Shown here in pieces: positions 39,901 to 49,541 of a stretch of DNA of 64,000 bases. How positions within the stretch are numbered: the first letter of the stretch is position 1; the number at the start of each line of letters is the position of its first letter. Source of the DNA: Haliclona indistincta (lineage: Eukaryota; Porifera; Demospongiae; Haplosclerida; Chalinidae); assembly GCA_964017065.1 (NCBI GenBank), contig OZ024788.1, positions 1,907,021-1,971,020 of the forward strand, read 5' to 3'. The position numbers and the translations under genes are program-made. The notes beneath the pieces are model-generated. The model was not told where the DNA came from. It did not search any database and saw nothing but the letters and a program-made list of their open reading frames with translations.

Positions 39901-40341
39901 CAGAGTCAAGCTGTTCCCATGACCTATATACAGACATTATTCGTGATTCTGCTAAGTTCTCACTTACTGATTCGTCCATACCAGAGTAGGATATTAAACA
40001 TCACAGACGCTCTTATCCTTGTTGATGTCAACTTCCTTCTTGCCCTTACGCAGCTCAAGATAAATTTGACTACAACCGTGTTAATTCATATACTGGTGCT
40101 CGTTCCCATACTGGGTATTGCTGCCTGGTTGGTATGTCTGTCTCTTGTTAAATGTGGTGTGTACAAGTATGTACATCGTGTATTCGTCAAAAGAGTACAG
40201 TCTCAACCATTAGCCGCCAGGAGAGAGCGACACTATGAGGAACGGCTACCATCACCACCCAATGTACCAGTACATGAGGTGCATCTTTATGAGAGCAATG
40301 AGGAACGAGAGCCACTCATTGGAATAGTTGATGATAACTAA
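36907..40341 (+). CDS. Receptor-like beta-helix/multi-TM protein, copy 4
   Basis: 1144 aa, intact, same domain order as copy 1. This is the most divergent ectodomain of the set, with many substitutions between residues ~45 and ~350 (for example TMSIGFEFQQINFTF, an insertion TNRTREVATSKN near 237, and NNLRNNILVDSK near 320). The Cys-rich module, membrane segments and tail stay close to the others. The tail has EREPLIG in place of ELEPLIG, still an acidic dileucine pattern. The start is defined by MASLLFH and the acceptor 8 nt upstream. Function unknown; inferred surface protein. Confidence 0.9.
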   Translation: MASLLFHILLLPLLLGTCSSNTQHITIRVSDIGRDDPSCMQNEEICKTLSYVLYELSTASFNQSTVITVNITCNQTIANYSQHYLSPQHFLSVSIIGHNKSYITLYSSMFLWIAREAISNDTNWAWIGLVFISGTEHTDLKIHHKSFNLLTILNCSIMTAEWGFEEIRNLVINNSKFGQTRTCPTMSIGFEFQQINFTFSNNNISDCSTDDKILDLISIESSWEFAYLTIVNCTFTKLKGTNRTREVATSKNTVLQRDFKLISVETLSSIIVSINSSYFIDNKELILVSIILDNYLRAKLNIYDTLIINNSASSVLVEFNNLRNNILVDSKIAIILKDLLVDGNTVTNTQKAYAISAGNLESSTFSFLNVNEIFIENSSFLNNQGTPLTVKSKQETYLTLKGEIHFTNNTGVLGGACALHNMLMKIEASTEGKIIFKGNTGVYGGTLYLNNAIISDRKCKLKVELINNTATKSGNSVYFATVPRGAVPNCSFKDIHITDISSPASNMKQKGENALSLIRGQNIYISVSVTDSYGSPSSCTADVYLMCDNSLYICSHKHIRLNGPEHVVLAQKEVQAYTEVDTKLSVSAPLMLGDTKVNILLMCQYTGLSIELNITTCPLGFVYNSSENICKCANITTNQHGTVICSEKLGVACITQGYWYGPLDNTTMYVSAQCSYPDCSYSYRPCPAKMLSLGFAGDYKLLGTDADEQCSVGRGGLLCKSCAEDYQYTFLSVSCVASSTCEWWQPYLVLVITLVFQLMISMALMSIVRFKIAAGSGILYGPMLFLAVISHLPLDTDPNLFILKTFILIITAVPLLNPEPFGLIPWCFFHPFSKIYNYSLRYLGPLTVLLVIGFTTLKARWCSRTLLKWQNSRLRALCILMLLSFWSLADITMNITFNILTSTRLIHNNDAMVTVVALEPNLKYSSWEHIPIVILALLVLLIVIIPLLIVLLVSPALSRVINLTRIKPFLDEFQSCYRDSCRWYSIVYLIVWIGFVSMQSQAVPMTYIQTLFVILLSSHLLIRPYQSRILNITDALILVDVNFLLALTQLKINLTTTVLIHILVLVPILGIAAWLVCLSLVKCGVYKYVHRVFVKRVQSQPLAARRERHYEERLPSPPNVPVHEVHLYESNEEREPLIGIVDDN

Positions 40342-41891
40342 CTAGTTGTACAAGTGTGTACAGATATCACTAATAATCATTATTAATTATTCCACACTTA
40401 ATTTTGTTTGGAATGCACACACAGTTGTGACACCTCAATGATAGTAAATTTTAAAGTAAAATAAAAAAAAACTTATCAAAAAACCACCGAGTATAGGGAC
40501 GAAGCTTGTAATAATAAAGAATTAAAACCATGCATGGTACAATGAGAAGTAATTACGTAGTCTATGAAACAATGCTTATCTCTAACTATTAGATAAAATT
40601 TTTGACACTTTGAGTATCCCATTTTGTTGTGCTTACGAATAACATTTCTGGATGATTGGAACAAATTTTATTTTTTAGCTTTTATAGTACAATGTGTACC
40701 ACACTATAAAGTTATGCAACTTGTTTTTGGTTAAGAAAATCTTTAACACCATTGATTTCCTCATGTCTTAGACACATATGCAACAATGTATGCATATCAT
40801 GTGACTGTTTGTAGATGGACATTATTTCAATGACTCATGAATTTCTTTCTGAAATTGTTGGTACAATTTTAACTCTCTATTTCAGCACATGAGAAAAAAA
40901 GAACACTTTTGATGGCGAGATAAAAGATAGCCAAAGGAATGAGAACATAATAATTTATGGCATCACCAACTAGATTCATGATGACCAAGAGTAACCTCCC
41001 TTGCACACAGCCTATCAGAATAACAAATCTTTTGAACTAAAAATACATACAATGAACTGACGCGATAGTTTTGCAAAGAAAGTCTTTTGTTTTCTTGCAT
41101 TTTATATAGTGCTATAAAGAGGTAGAGACTAGGCCTGAGCCTATTACAATTATTATTAATAGCTACAGTTAACTTTAATTACTCTATTGTTGAATTGTAG
41201 CATAACATATAATCTTTCAGTGATCTAGCTGCTTCTTTCCAAAATTATTTATTTAATACCGAAAATACTCTTTCAGCTGCTGCAGAAAAACGTTGGAGAA
41301 GAAATACACTCCTAGCAGCTTAATTCACTTCATCTAGGAACGGCTAGAATAATCAGAGTACAGCATATTGGCCCGTTTTTCCCATTGGGAAGAGGATTGC
41401 GATCGATCACTCGTTTCCTCGACAGCTGTGAATTTTTTGGCGGACGCAATATCGAACAAGCGCAGTTGTAGACCTTGAACTCGCTGACACATCACCGGCC
41501 TGAATCCGTCAGAGTCGGCACCGTCAGGCCTAGGAAAACACGGATTTTTCCTCTTCGACAGTTGCTTCGTCACTACTCGCTTCATACTCACTATCTTCAT
41601 CAATCATCAACTCCTCGATAGACCATACTGAGCTGTCTCAACCGACAAGGTAGTTTTGCTTACATGTTTACAGCTATGCTTACAATTTGCTTGAGTGCGC
41701 ACGTGACTCAAATAGTCTAATCCCCGTTAGTCTAAATTCTTTCCGCTACCAATTATTATTCTCCGGCATAATAGGCGCAGGCCTAGTAGAAATGCACTTG
41801 TTTGTCTTAGCCAATGTTTATTGCTCTAGCCTGCAGTGAATTTACACTGTAGCTGGTCTTACTAAGCATTTCAGTTATCATTTCTGCAGCA
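40342..41891. other. Spacer between receptor copies 4 and 5
   Basis: Shared 3' flank, a TBC-tail remnant (~40,885-40,930), a shortened promoter block, a 656-bp hAT remnant (separate entry) and the conserved leader 41,794-41,891 ending in TTTCTGCAG before the ATG. Confidence 0.55.
41130..41785 (-). mobile_element. hAT remnant, same insertion as before copy 3
   Basis: The ends are TAGGCCTGAGCCTATTA and TAATAGGCGCAGGCCTA. The flanks are GTAGAGAC (41,122-41,129) and GTAGAAAT (41,786-41,793), i.e. the target duplication seen at copy 3 with two changes. A degraded version of the hAT C-terminal peptide (AERVFSVLN, then a stop) is on the minus strand near 41,290-41,226. It is shorter than the copy-3 element through internal deletions. 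Both descend from one insertion in a common ancestor of copies 3 and 5. Confidence 0.85.
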
Positions 41892-44800
41892 ATGGCCTCG
41901 CTACTGTTGCATATTCTACTACTACCTCTTCTCTTGGGAACTTGTAGCAGCAACACTCAACACATCACGATACGAGTGAGTTATACTGGTGTAGATGACC
42001 CTTCCTGTATGCAAAATGGAGAAACCTGTAAAACGTTGTCTTATGTTTTGGATCAGTTGACTACAGCAAGTTTTAACCAAAGCACTGTCATCACTGTCAA
42101 CATCACTTGCAATCAAACCATTGCAAACTACTCTCGACGCTATTTATCTCCACACCATTTCCTGAGTGTGAGTATAATTGGTCACAGCAAGTCTTACATC
42201 ACATTGTATTCTTCGATGTCATTAAGGATAGCCCATGATAATATCAGTAACGATACCAATTGGGCTTGGATAGGGTTAGCGTTCATTTCAGGCACAAATC
42301 ACACTGGTGACTTAAAAATACAGCATAAATCTTTTAACTCACTGACCATACTCAACTGCAGTATCATGACGGCTGAATGGGGATTCGAGGAAATACGAAA
42401 CTTAGTAATCAACAACAGTAAATTTGGACAAACGAGAACTTGTCCTACTTTGTATGTTGGCTTTGAGTTTCAAGAAGTTAACTTTACATTCTCTAACAAT
42501 TCTGTTTCTGACTGCAGCGCTGACGACATAATACTGCTATTATTTTCAGTCAAAAGTTCTCGTAAATTTGCGTATCTAACTATTGTGAATTGTACCTTTA
42601 TTGGTATAAACAGATCAAGAGAAGTAGCCACAAGTAATAACCCCAACACAGCGCTTCAAAAAGATTTCAATCTTATTTCAGTTGATACAATAAGTCCTAT
42701 CATTGTTTCAATCAGTAGCAGTCATTTCATCGACAATAAAGAATTGGTTCTTGTCTCTATTATTATGGATCTTTATCCCAGAAGTGCAAAATTAAAGATA
42801 TATGATACAGCGATAAGAAACAACTCAGCTCCTTCAGTACTTGTGGAATTCAATGATCGTTCCAGTACATTTAACCGAGAATGTGCCATTATCCTGAAAG
42901 ACCTATTAGTTGATGGCAACATAGTGACCAACACTCAAAAGGCTTATGCAATATCAGCAGGCGATCTTGAGTCATCAACATTTAGCTTTTCAACTGTCTA
43001 TGAAGTTTTCATTGAAAATTCAAGCTTCTTGAATAATCAAGGCACTCCTCTTACAGTAAAAAATAAACCAGAAACATATCTGACACTTAAAGGAGAGATA
43101 CATTTCACCAACAACACAGGTGTACATGGAGGAGCTTGTGGACTTCACAATATAGTTATGAAGATTGAAGCAAGCACTGAGGGGAAAATAATCTTAGAAG
43201 GCAACACAGGAGTGTATGGTGGAGCTCTGTACTTGAATAAAGCTATCATATCAGACAGAAAATGCAAATTGAAAGTAGAATTTATCAACAACACTGCAAC
43301 CAAAAGTGGAAACTCAGTGTATTTTGCCACAACACCACAAGGTGCTGTCCCTAACTGTTCATTTAATGATACACACACTACAGACATTAGCTCCCCAGCA
43401 TCCAATATGAAGCGCAAAGAAGAAAATGCCTTATCACTTATCCGAGGTCAAGATATTTATATCAGTGTTTCAGTGACAGATTACTATGGGTCACCATCGT
43501 CCTGTACTGCAGATGTATACCTAATGTGTGACAATTCACTTTATATTTGCTCACATAAACACATTCAACTCAATGGACCTGAACATGTAGTGCTGGCACA
43601 AAAAGGAGTCCAAGCTTACACAGAGGTGGACACTAAACTGAGCGTGTCTGCTCCACTAATGTTGGGAGACACTAAAGTTAATATCTTATTGATGTGTCAA
43701 AATACAGGATTGTCTATTGAGTTGAACATCACCACATGTCCACTTGGTTTCGTCTACAACTCTAGCGAAAATATTTGCAAGTGTGCTAATATAACCACAA
43801 ACCATGGCACTGTGATATGCTCAGAAAAGTTGGGTGTCGCATGCATTACACAAGGCTACTGGTATGGTCCATTAGATAACACCACAATGCATGTTTCTGC
43901 TCAATGCTCATATCCTGACTGTTCCTACTCCTACCGGCCATGTCCTGCAAAGATGCTCAGTCTTGGATTTGCAGGCGACTACAAACTACTTGGCACTGAT
44001 GCTGATGAGCAATGCTCAGTTGGAAGAGGTGGACTACTGTGTAAGAGTTGTGCAGAAGACTACCAGTATACCTTCCTGTCAGTGAGTTGTGTAGCTAGCA
44101 GCACATGTGAGTGGTGGCAGCCTTACCTTGTCCTGGTCATCACATTAGTGTTTCAACTGATGATTGCAATGGCTCTTTCGTCAATTGTTCGATTCAAAAT
44201 AGCAGCAGGCTCTGGAATTCTGTATGGACCAATGCTGTTTCTGGCAGTCATCAGTCATCTACCTCTAGACACTGATCCTAACCTCTTCATCCTAAAAACA
44301 TTCATATTGATCATCACAGCTGTACCACTACTCAATCCTGAGCCGTTTGGACTCATTCCTTGGTGCTTCTTCCATCCATTCAACAAAATCTACAACTACT
44401 CCTTACGTTATCTTGGCCCACTAATGGTACTGTTAGTGATTGGCTTCACAACACTTAAAGCTCGATGGTGCCCACGAACACTACTGAAATGGCAAAACTC
44501 TCGTCTTCGAGCACTCTGCATTCTAATGCTGCTCTCATTTTGGTCACTGGCAGACATTACAATGAACATCAATATCAACATTCTCACATCAACCAGACTA
44601 ATACACAACAATGATGCGGTGGTCTCAGTAGTGGCATTAGAACCAAATATGAACTATTTCTCTGTAGAGCACATTCCAATAGTAATTCTAGCACTGCTAG
44701 TTCTACTAATAGTGATCATTCCTTTACTGTTAGTACTGTTAGTATCACCAGCACTATCACGAGTCATTAACCTGACCAGGATCAAACCGTTTCTAGATGA

Positions 44801-45320
44801 GTTCCAGTCTTGCTACAGAGACAGCTGTCGCTGGTACTCAATTATATACTTCATTGTGTGGATTGGGTTTGTGTCTATGCAAGGCCAAGCTGTTCCCATG
44901 ACCTATATACAAACATTATTCGTGATTCTGCTAAGTTCTCACTTACTGATTCGTCCATATCAGAGTAGGATATTAAGCATTACAGACGCTCTTATTCTTG
45001 TTGATGTCAACTTCCTTCTTGCCCTTACGCAGTTCAAGATAAATTTGATTACAACCGTGTTAATTCATATACTGGTGCTCGTTCCCATACTGGGTATTGC
45101 TGCCTGGTTGGTGTGCCAGTCTCTTGTTAAATGTGGTGTGTACAAGTACGTACATCGCGTATTCGTCAAAAGAGTACAGTCTTTACCAATAACCGCCAGG
45201 AGAGAGCGATGCTATGAGGAACGGCTACCATCACCACCCAATGTACCAGTACATGAGGTGCATCTTTATGAGAGCAATGAGGAACGAGAGCCACTCATTG
45301 GAATAGTTGATGATAACTAG
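41892..45320 (+). CDS. Receptor-like beta-helix/multi-TM protein, copy 5
   Basis: 1142 aa, intact. Domain order as in copy 1. Its ectodomain and membrane part are closest to the disrupted copy 3 (shared GINRSREVATS near 232, NININILTS in the membrane domain, LEPNMNYFSVEH), in keeping with the shared hAT insertion upstream. The tail has VQSLPITARRERCYEERL and EREPLIG. Five or more NxS/T sites lie in the first 200 residues. Function unknown; inferred surface receptor or adhesion protein. Confidence 0.9.
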   Translation: MASLLLHILLLPLLLGTCSSNTQHITIRVSYTGVDDPSCMQNGETCKTLSYVLDQLTTASFNQSTVITVNITCNQTIANYSRRYLSPHHFLSVSIIGHSKSYITLYSSMSLRIAHDNISNDTNWAWIGLAFISGTNHTGDLKIQHKSFNSLTILNCSIMTAEWGFEEIRNLVINNSKFGQTRTCPTLYVGFEFQEVNFTFSNNSVSDCSADDIILLLFSVKSSRKFAYLTIVNCTFIGINRSREVATSNNPNTALQKDFNLISVDTISPIIVSISSSHFIDNKELVLVSIIMDLYPRSAKLKIYDTAIRNNSAPSVLVEFNDRSSTFNRECAIILKDLLVDGNIVTNTQKAYAISAGDLESSTFSFSTVYEVFIENSSFLNNQGTPLTVKNKPETYLTLKGEIHFTNNTGVHGGACGLHNIVMKIEASTEGKIILEGNTGVYGGALYLNKAIISDRKCKLKVEFINNTATKSGNSVYFATTPQGAVPNCSFNDTHTTDISSPASNMKRKEENALSLIRGQDIYISVSVTDYYGSPSSCTADVYLMCDNSLYICSHKHIQLNGPEHVVLAQKGVQAYTEVDTKLSVSAPLMLGDTKVNILLMCQNTGLSIELNITTCPLGFVYNSSENICKCANITTNHGTVICSEKLGVACITQGYWYGPLDNTTMHVSAQCSYPDCSYSYRPCPAKMLSLGFAGDYKLLGTDADEQCSVGRGGLLCKSCAEDYQYTFLSVSCVASSTCEWWQPYLVLVITLVFQLMIAMALSSIVRFKIAAGSGILYGPMLFLAVISHLPLDTDPNLFILKTFILIITAVPLLNPEPFGLIPWCFFHPFNKIYNYSLRYLGPLMVLLVIGFTTLKARWCPRTLLKWQNSRLRALCILMLLSFWSLADITMNININILTSTRLIHNNDAVVSVVALEPNMNYFSVEHIPIVILALLVLLIVIIPLLLVLLVSPALSRVINLTRIKPFLDEFQSCYRDSCRWYSIIYFIVWIGFVSMQGQAVPMTYIQTLFVILLSSHLLIRPYQSRILSITDALILVDVNFLLALTQFKINLITTVLIHILVLVPILGIAAWLVCQSLVKCGVYKYVHRVFVKRVQSLPITARRERCYEERLPSPPNVPVHEVHLYESNEEREPLIGIVDDN

Positions 45321-45754
45321 CTAGTTGTACAAGTGTGTACAGATATCACTAATAATAACATTAATTATTTCTCACTGTTTGGAATGCACACACTGTTTTG
45401 ACACCTCAATGATTTATGACAATCACAATTAAAGTAAAGTTACCAAAAAACCAACGAGGGACGATGCTTGCAATAGTAAAGAAACAAAACCATGCATGGG
45501 ACAATGAGTAGTATTAACGTAGTATAATATGAAACAATGCTTATCTCCAACTATTAGATAAACATTTGACACTTTGAGTATCCTATTTCATTGTGCTTAT
45601 GAAGAAACACATCCAGTTGATTCGAACAAATTTTCGTTCTTAGGTTTTACCATACTATGTGCATCACACTATAAAGTTATGCAACTTGTTTTTGGTTAGA
45701 AAATCTGTAACACCTTTGAGTTCCTCAAGACTTATACATTATTTTGCAGCTTAT
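45321..45754. other. 3' flank of receptor copy 5
   Basis: Shared 3' flank of the receptor genes, ending where a TBC tail copy joins. No gene seen. Confidence 0.5.
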
Positions 45755-46108
45755 TTACCTCACTCAGTAAAGAGCAAGGCCGATGTGTACTACACGCCTC
45801 ACACCGGATTGGTCTATACTTCACCTAATACCATTGAAATGAACGATCTCACATCTCTCTCTGCTACAACCAACCATCGTCGCTTACTCCGGAGGAGAAA
45901 GAAAGGAGCAAGGTCTGACCAAGTCACGTTGTCTTTGAAGCTACAGTTCGACTCGCCGCAACAAAGCAACAGAACTGAGGCAAGAGGCGGAGTATCACCA
46001 CAGGAGGAGAAGGAGAACGCATTTGATGGCGAGATAAAGATAGATGAAGAAGAGAAGCAAGATTGTGTCAAGCCTGCATCTCCAACTGGATTCATGTCAC
46101 CAATATAA
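45755..46108 (+). pseudogene. 5'-truncated copy of the TBC gene's last exon, longer version
   Basis: Matches the parent from the phrase encoding HSVKSKADVYYTPH to the TAA, about 115 codons, all in frame, then continues into the TBC 3' flank. Just before the match is TTTTGCAG, an acceptor-like sequence, and an unrelated short open stretch runs upstream (a 149-aa frame from 45,659). No catalytic domain. Probably a pseudogene, though it could be spliced as a tail exon. It marks the left end of the unit containing receptor copy 6. Confidence 0.8.
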
Positions 46109-46780
46109 CATCATACATCACCTCATCAAATTTTACATTGTCTACCAACTGTTTTTTATCTGGGTCATCACATAGCATCTCCTGTAAAAAAAATTTAACA
46201 CATTAATGTCTTTTACATAACCAGCAAGGTGTCTTATTAATTTTTGCGTACATCAATTTTTGCTACTTGAAAGAATTATTATCATAATTTATAGCAGGAA
46301 ATTTTCGCGGGAGAATATTTTCGCTAATTACAGGCTATTCGCGAAAATATTACCCGCGAATGTCCTGTTTTTGTTGAGAAACATAAGGTAGCGATTACCA
46401 GCAATTTTCAGAAACAAGTAGATTGTTCTCTATATTGCAGTTTCAGATTCTGGACAGCAGGAGGATTCGAATGATACCATTATTGCAGTGTTTCTACAAA
46501 GAACAACTGCAGTAGCCGTGATAAACTACACAGATTTTTTGTATTTTTTCTCCGTTTGTCCTTATAATAGAGATATACGGTCAATGGCACAATAGTGTAA
46601 CTTACATTACAATAACGTAACTACAATACAAAAATAATTATTAATGTTTATCTCGCGTTAAAAAATTCCCCCAAAATTTAAGATTGAAACAATTATAGTA
46701 GAAAACACATAATTGTATTAAAAGACAAGAGGAACAGTACACAAGAAGACAATAGAGAAGAAAGAGTAAAAAACTACTGA

Positions 46781-47262
46781 TCACTGAAAAACACAAAGTT
46801 CACCATCCAATAAATCATCTAGTAAAGGAAATAAATAATCAGTATCTTCAGAGTCATACAGTTTTGACTATCTTTCAAATACTCAAGAACAGTGCCTCGG
46901 TACCACTGTAGGCCTTTATCTGACTCAAATAAGTGATTTATCCTCTTGTTCACTAAGAGCTCAGGATTTGTTATGAACTGTTCTGTAGAGAATAGTTTTA
47001 GCAAGTTAATGAGCAATTGAGAATGAGAATGTGGCTTCTTATTGTGTGAAAAGATAAACACACAAATGGCTAATGTTTTGTATGTGCATTCAGAGTGACC
47101 ACACATGAAGTGATACAAATCCAACACCACTTCATTTGTTACTACTGACAAAAAAGGTAAACCGTTGCTTCTAGTACTCACAGACGAATCTACGAAGGAA
47201 AGAAGGGCTGAAGTTGAAATTTTCAGCTTCTGTAGTGAAGTACCACTTGCTTTGGAAGCCAT
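46781..47262 (-). pseudogene. Protein with C-terminal Tudor-like WYRGTV module, frameshifted
   Basis: Starts MASKASGTSLQ; a CTGTAG acceptor lies 10 nt before the ATG. The first ~115 residues are unrecognised. Then comes NHLFESDKGLQWYRGTVLEYL, which resembles small beta-barrel (Tudor-like) modules found in animal and transposon-derived proteins, whose usual continuation is a YDxED...Y.F.LL.D motif. That motif (YDSEDTDYLFPLLDD) is present but in another frame, entered by a one-base shift in the CAAAA run near 46,865, and runs to a stop at 46,781. Read without the shift the protein ends at 46,819. So either a pseudogene or an assembly base error; a donor-like GTATGA at the break is a third option. 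Module assignment is from memory of the pattern. Confidence 0.45.
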
Positions 47263-48420
47263 AACAATGCTCCTACAGTAAATACAAAATAGCTTTAAAG
47301 CAAAGGAGTGCACTCTGGCCTACTAGCCAGCTAATTACTTGTTAATGAAAAACAAGCAAACTAGTAAGTGTTTCTTAGCTATGTGACAATCAGCGGCTTA
47401 GATAGACGTATTTCAAGTTTTAAGGGTGCTCGCAACTAGCAACAGTGCGGCTGCTATGAATATAATTATTGTGTGGTTGCTGACATAGCAACTGTTTACA
47501 CAACAAGCCACAGCCAATAGCAACTGTATACTCAGCTAGCATTCCAATGGTAGCGATGCCAAAGGTGTGGGCGTGACGGTTAATTTTGCGTAACAGAACG
47601 TAATAAATTGCTCTACTTAATTTATTCATAACTCTACTTCTGCTTGTCGTATCTTATCGTTTTATGGCTCATTCTATTCGCTTGTGTCTATATTTTTCTG
47701 CCGAATGAACGGTACTGTCAAGAAACTTTGAAGCAGTTGTGCAGAATAGGAATAGATTATACTAAATAATGCATGTGGCACAAAACGGTTGTGAACTTCA
47801 ATCAACTTTCCACACCTGATGTCCGAGTTTATTTTCACTGTAATTTTTTTCTGTAAGTGATCATAGGTGGTAGTTGTAGAAAATACTAGTTCGAAGTTGT
47901 TAAAGTTTTTAGTGGGTATTTTATCAACGAATTAAAAATTAAAATTAAAATTTCATCATGTTACATACATTGCACAAGATTCGAACTATTTTTTTTGGAA
48001 TCAGCTACCTTTATTTGGGTGACAACAATGGATGAAATATTTTTTTAAGCTAAGGAAGGGGTGTGGGTTTTCCATTGATTCTTGTGTAGTTATAGTAAGT
48101 TCTACTTCAGACACTAATAATAATACTAAAGAACTACTTTAAAACGACTTATAAGTAAGACAGTCTCGTGCACCACACAGAGAGGAGTTGATTAATATCT
48201 GGATCACTGAAATCGGCCGAGGAACAACGAAGTTATCCATGGCAGAAGGGGCGGTGCCGTCAATCTCAAATTACTACCACAAAAATGTATTAATTTACTT
48301 CCTGTTACGCGAGGGAGCGTCTTCTCTGGCGTTTTTCTCAGCTTAGCGGCATCGGATTAAGAAACTTTTGGTATCTTTCGATTCCTCTCATCGAGCCCTT
48401 TCTAATGATATCTACTAAAT

Positions 48421-48765
48421 CTAGTGATTTATAACTTTGAAAAACTGTTTGGCATCGCTACCAATGGTGCTGCCCTTGCCAATACGCATTTTGGCATAAA
48501 ACTTCGCCATCGCACGCTGGATCTGGACGTCTTTTAGCTCTACGCGATCGCCAACACGTGGGCTATACCGTAACAGAACGATTTTTCTAAATAAACGCCA
48601 CACTGCCGAGAAAAACGGGGGAATCCATGCTGCTCGACGGGCAACGGTGCTTTCTGGGCACGCTAGCGAAAAAATCGCTCTGTTACTAGATTTTAGCTTT
48701 GTTGAAACTTGCATTTCTGGAATCTTGAGCTCATTCAAGTCTTTACTGGTGAGTTTTATGAACAA
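48421..48765 (-). CDS. Hypothetical 114-aa frame in the inserted segment
   Basis: Open frame whose composition looks protein-like: mixed charged and hydrophobic with W, C and R at moderate frequency (ACPESTVARRAAW, PRVGDRVELKDVQ). I recognise no family. It could be one exon of a gene carried by, or interrupted by, the ~3-kb insertion. Neither start nor splice sites are fixed. Low confidence. Confidence 0.2.
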   Translation of the reverse strand: MFIKLTSKDLNELKIPEMQVSTKLKSSNRAIFSLACPESTVARRAAWIPPFFSAVWRLFRKIVLLRYSPRVGDRVELKDVQIQRAMAKFYAKMRIGKGSTIGSDAKQFFKVINH

Positions 48766-49541
48766 ACACGTCGATCATAGACCGCGTCTCTCCGTGTTCT
48801 TGCGAGCAAGCCCGCCCGTTAAATTTCATGATACGAGTAGATATCCAGACGCACTAGCTATACTGCTAATATCGCTCTGTCTGCTGCTTTAGTTTTCCAG
48901 AAACACTGACCATAGCAACGCGCAGCGCCGTGAATATTAATTAGTTGCGTGCACCCTTAAGATAGATGAAAAATGGCAATTTGCATGCAAATACAAGTGA
49001 AACTATTATCAGATTCAAGTTTTACACCCTTGGAAACCCTAGGTTGACTTACTTTGAACGCACAAAACAAGGCTTTGATGCAAACGTCTTTGTGCCACGA
49101 TCTGTATCCAAATTTGCGGAGAAAAAAAAACAATATTATTTTACGGTATGGTAATCGCTACATAAGGCAATGGCGCTGATTCGCGAAATGCTCTATCTCG
49201 CGCATTCGTGTAAAATTTCTCCCGCGAAAATTTCCCGCTATACGGTATGTTAGAGAGCCTGGAATGAGGCTAAAAATAGATAATTATTATCAGATTATTA
49301 TAATTAATATTCGCTGACTATACTCTTTCCACAAGAGAGTAACATAATCTTTTGAACTGCAATAAACTGACAAGATAGTTTCGCAAAGTAAGTCTTGTGA
49401 TTATTTTCATTTTGAATGTGCTTGTAAACAGGTAAAATGCACTTGTTCGTCTTTAGCCAATGTTTACTGCTCTAGCCTGCAGTGAATTTACACTGTAACT
49501 CAGTGGTCCTACTAAGCATCTCAGCTATCATTTCTGCAGCA

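Larger units (their letters stand above)
46109..49541. other. Spacer before receptor copy 6 with a ~3-kb insertion
   Basis: TBC 3' flank (46,109-~46,290), then about 2.95 kb absent from the other spacers, then the conserved promoter block (~49,260-49,541). The insertion is bounded by AT-rich hairpin ends with CGCGAAAAT/ATTTTCGCG blocks (46,297-46,367 and 49,141-49,247, the latter ending CGCTATACGGTA), so it may be a composite transposon insertion. It holds the two minus-strand frames listed separately. A further frame at 47,420-47,629 has no support. Confidence 0.45.

Noticed and set aside
49482..49541. Upstream in-frame ATG giving receptor copy 6 a 20-residue extension
   Set aside because: Absent in all other copies and located upstream of the conserved TTTCTGCAG acceptor; the signal peptide would be displaced.
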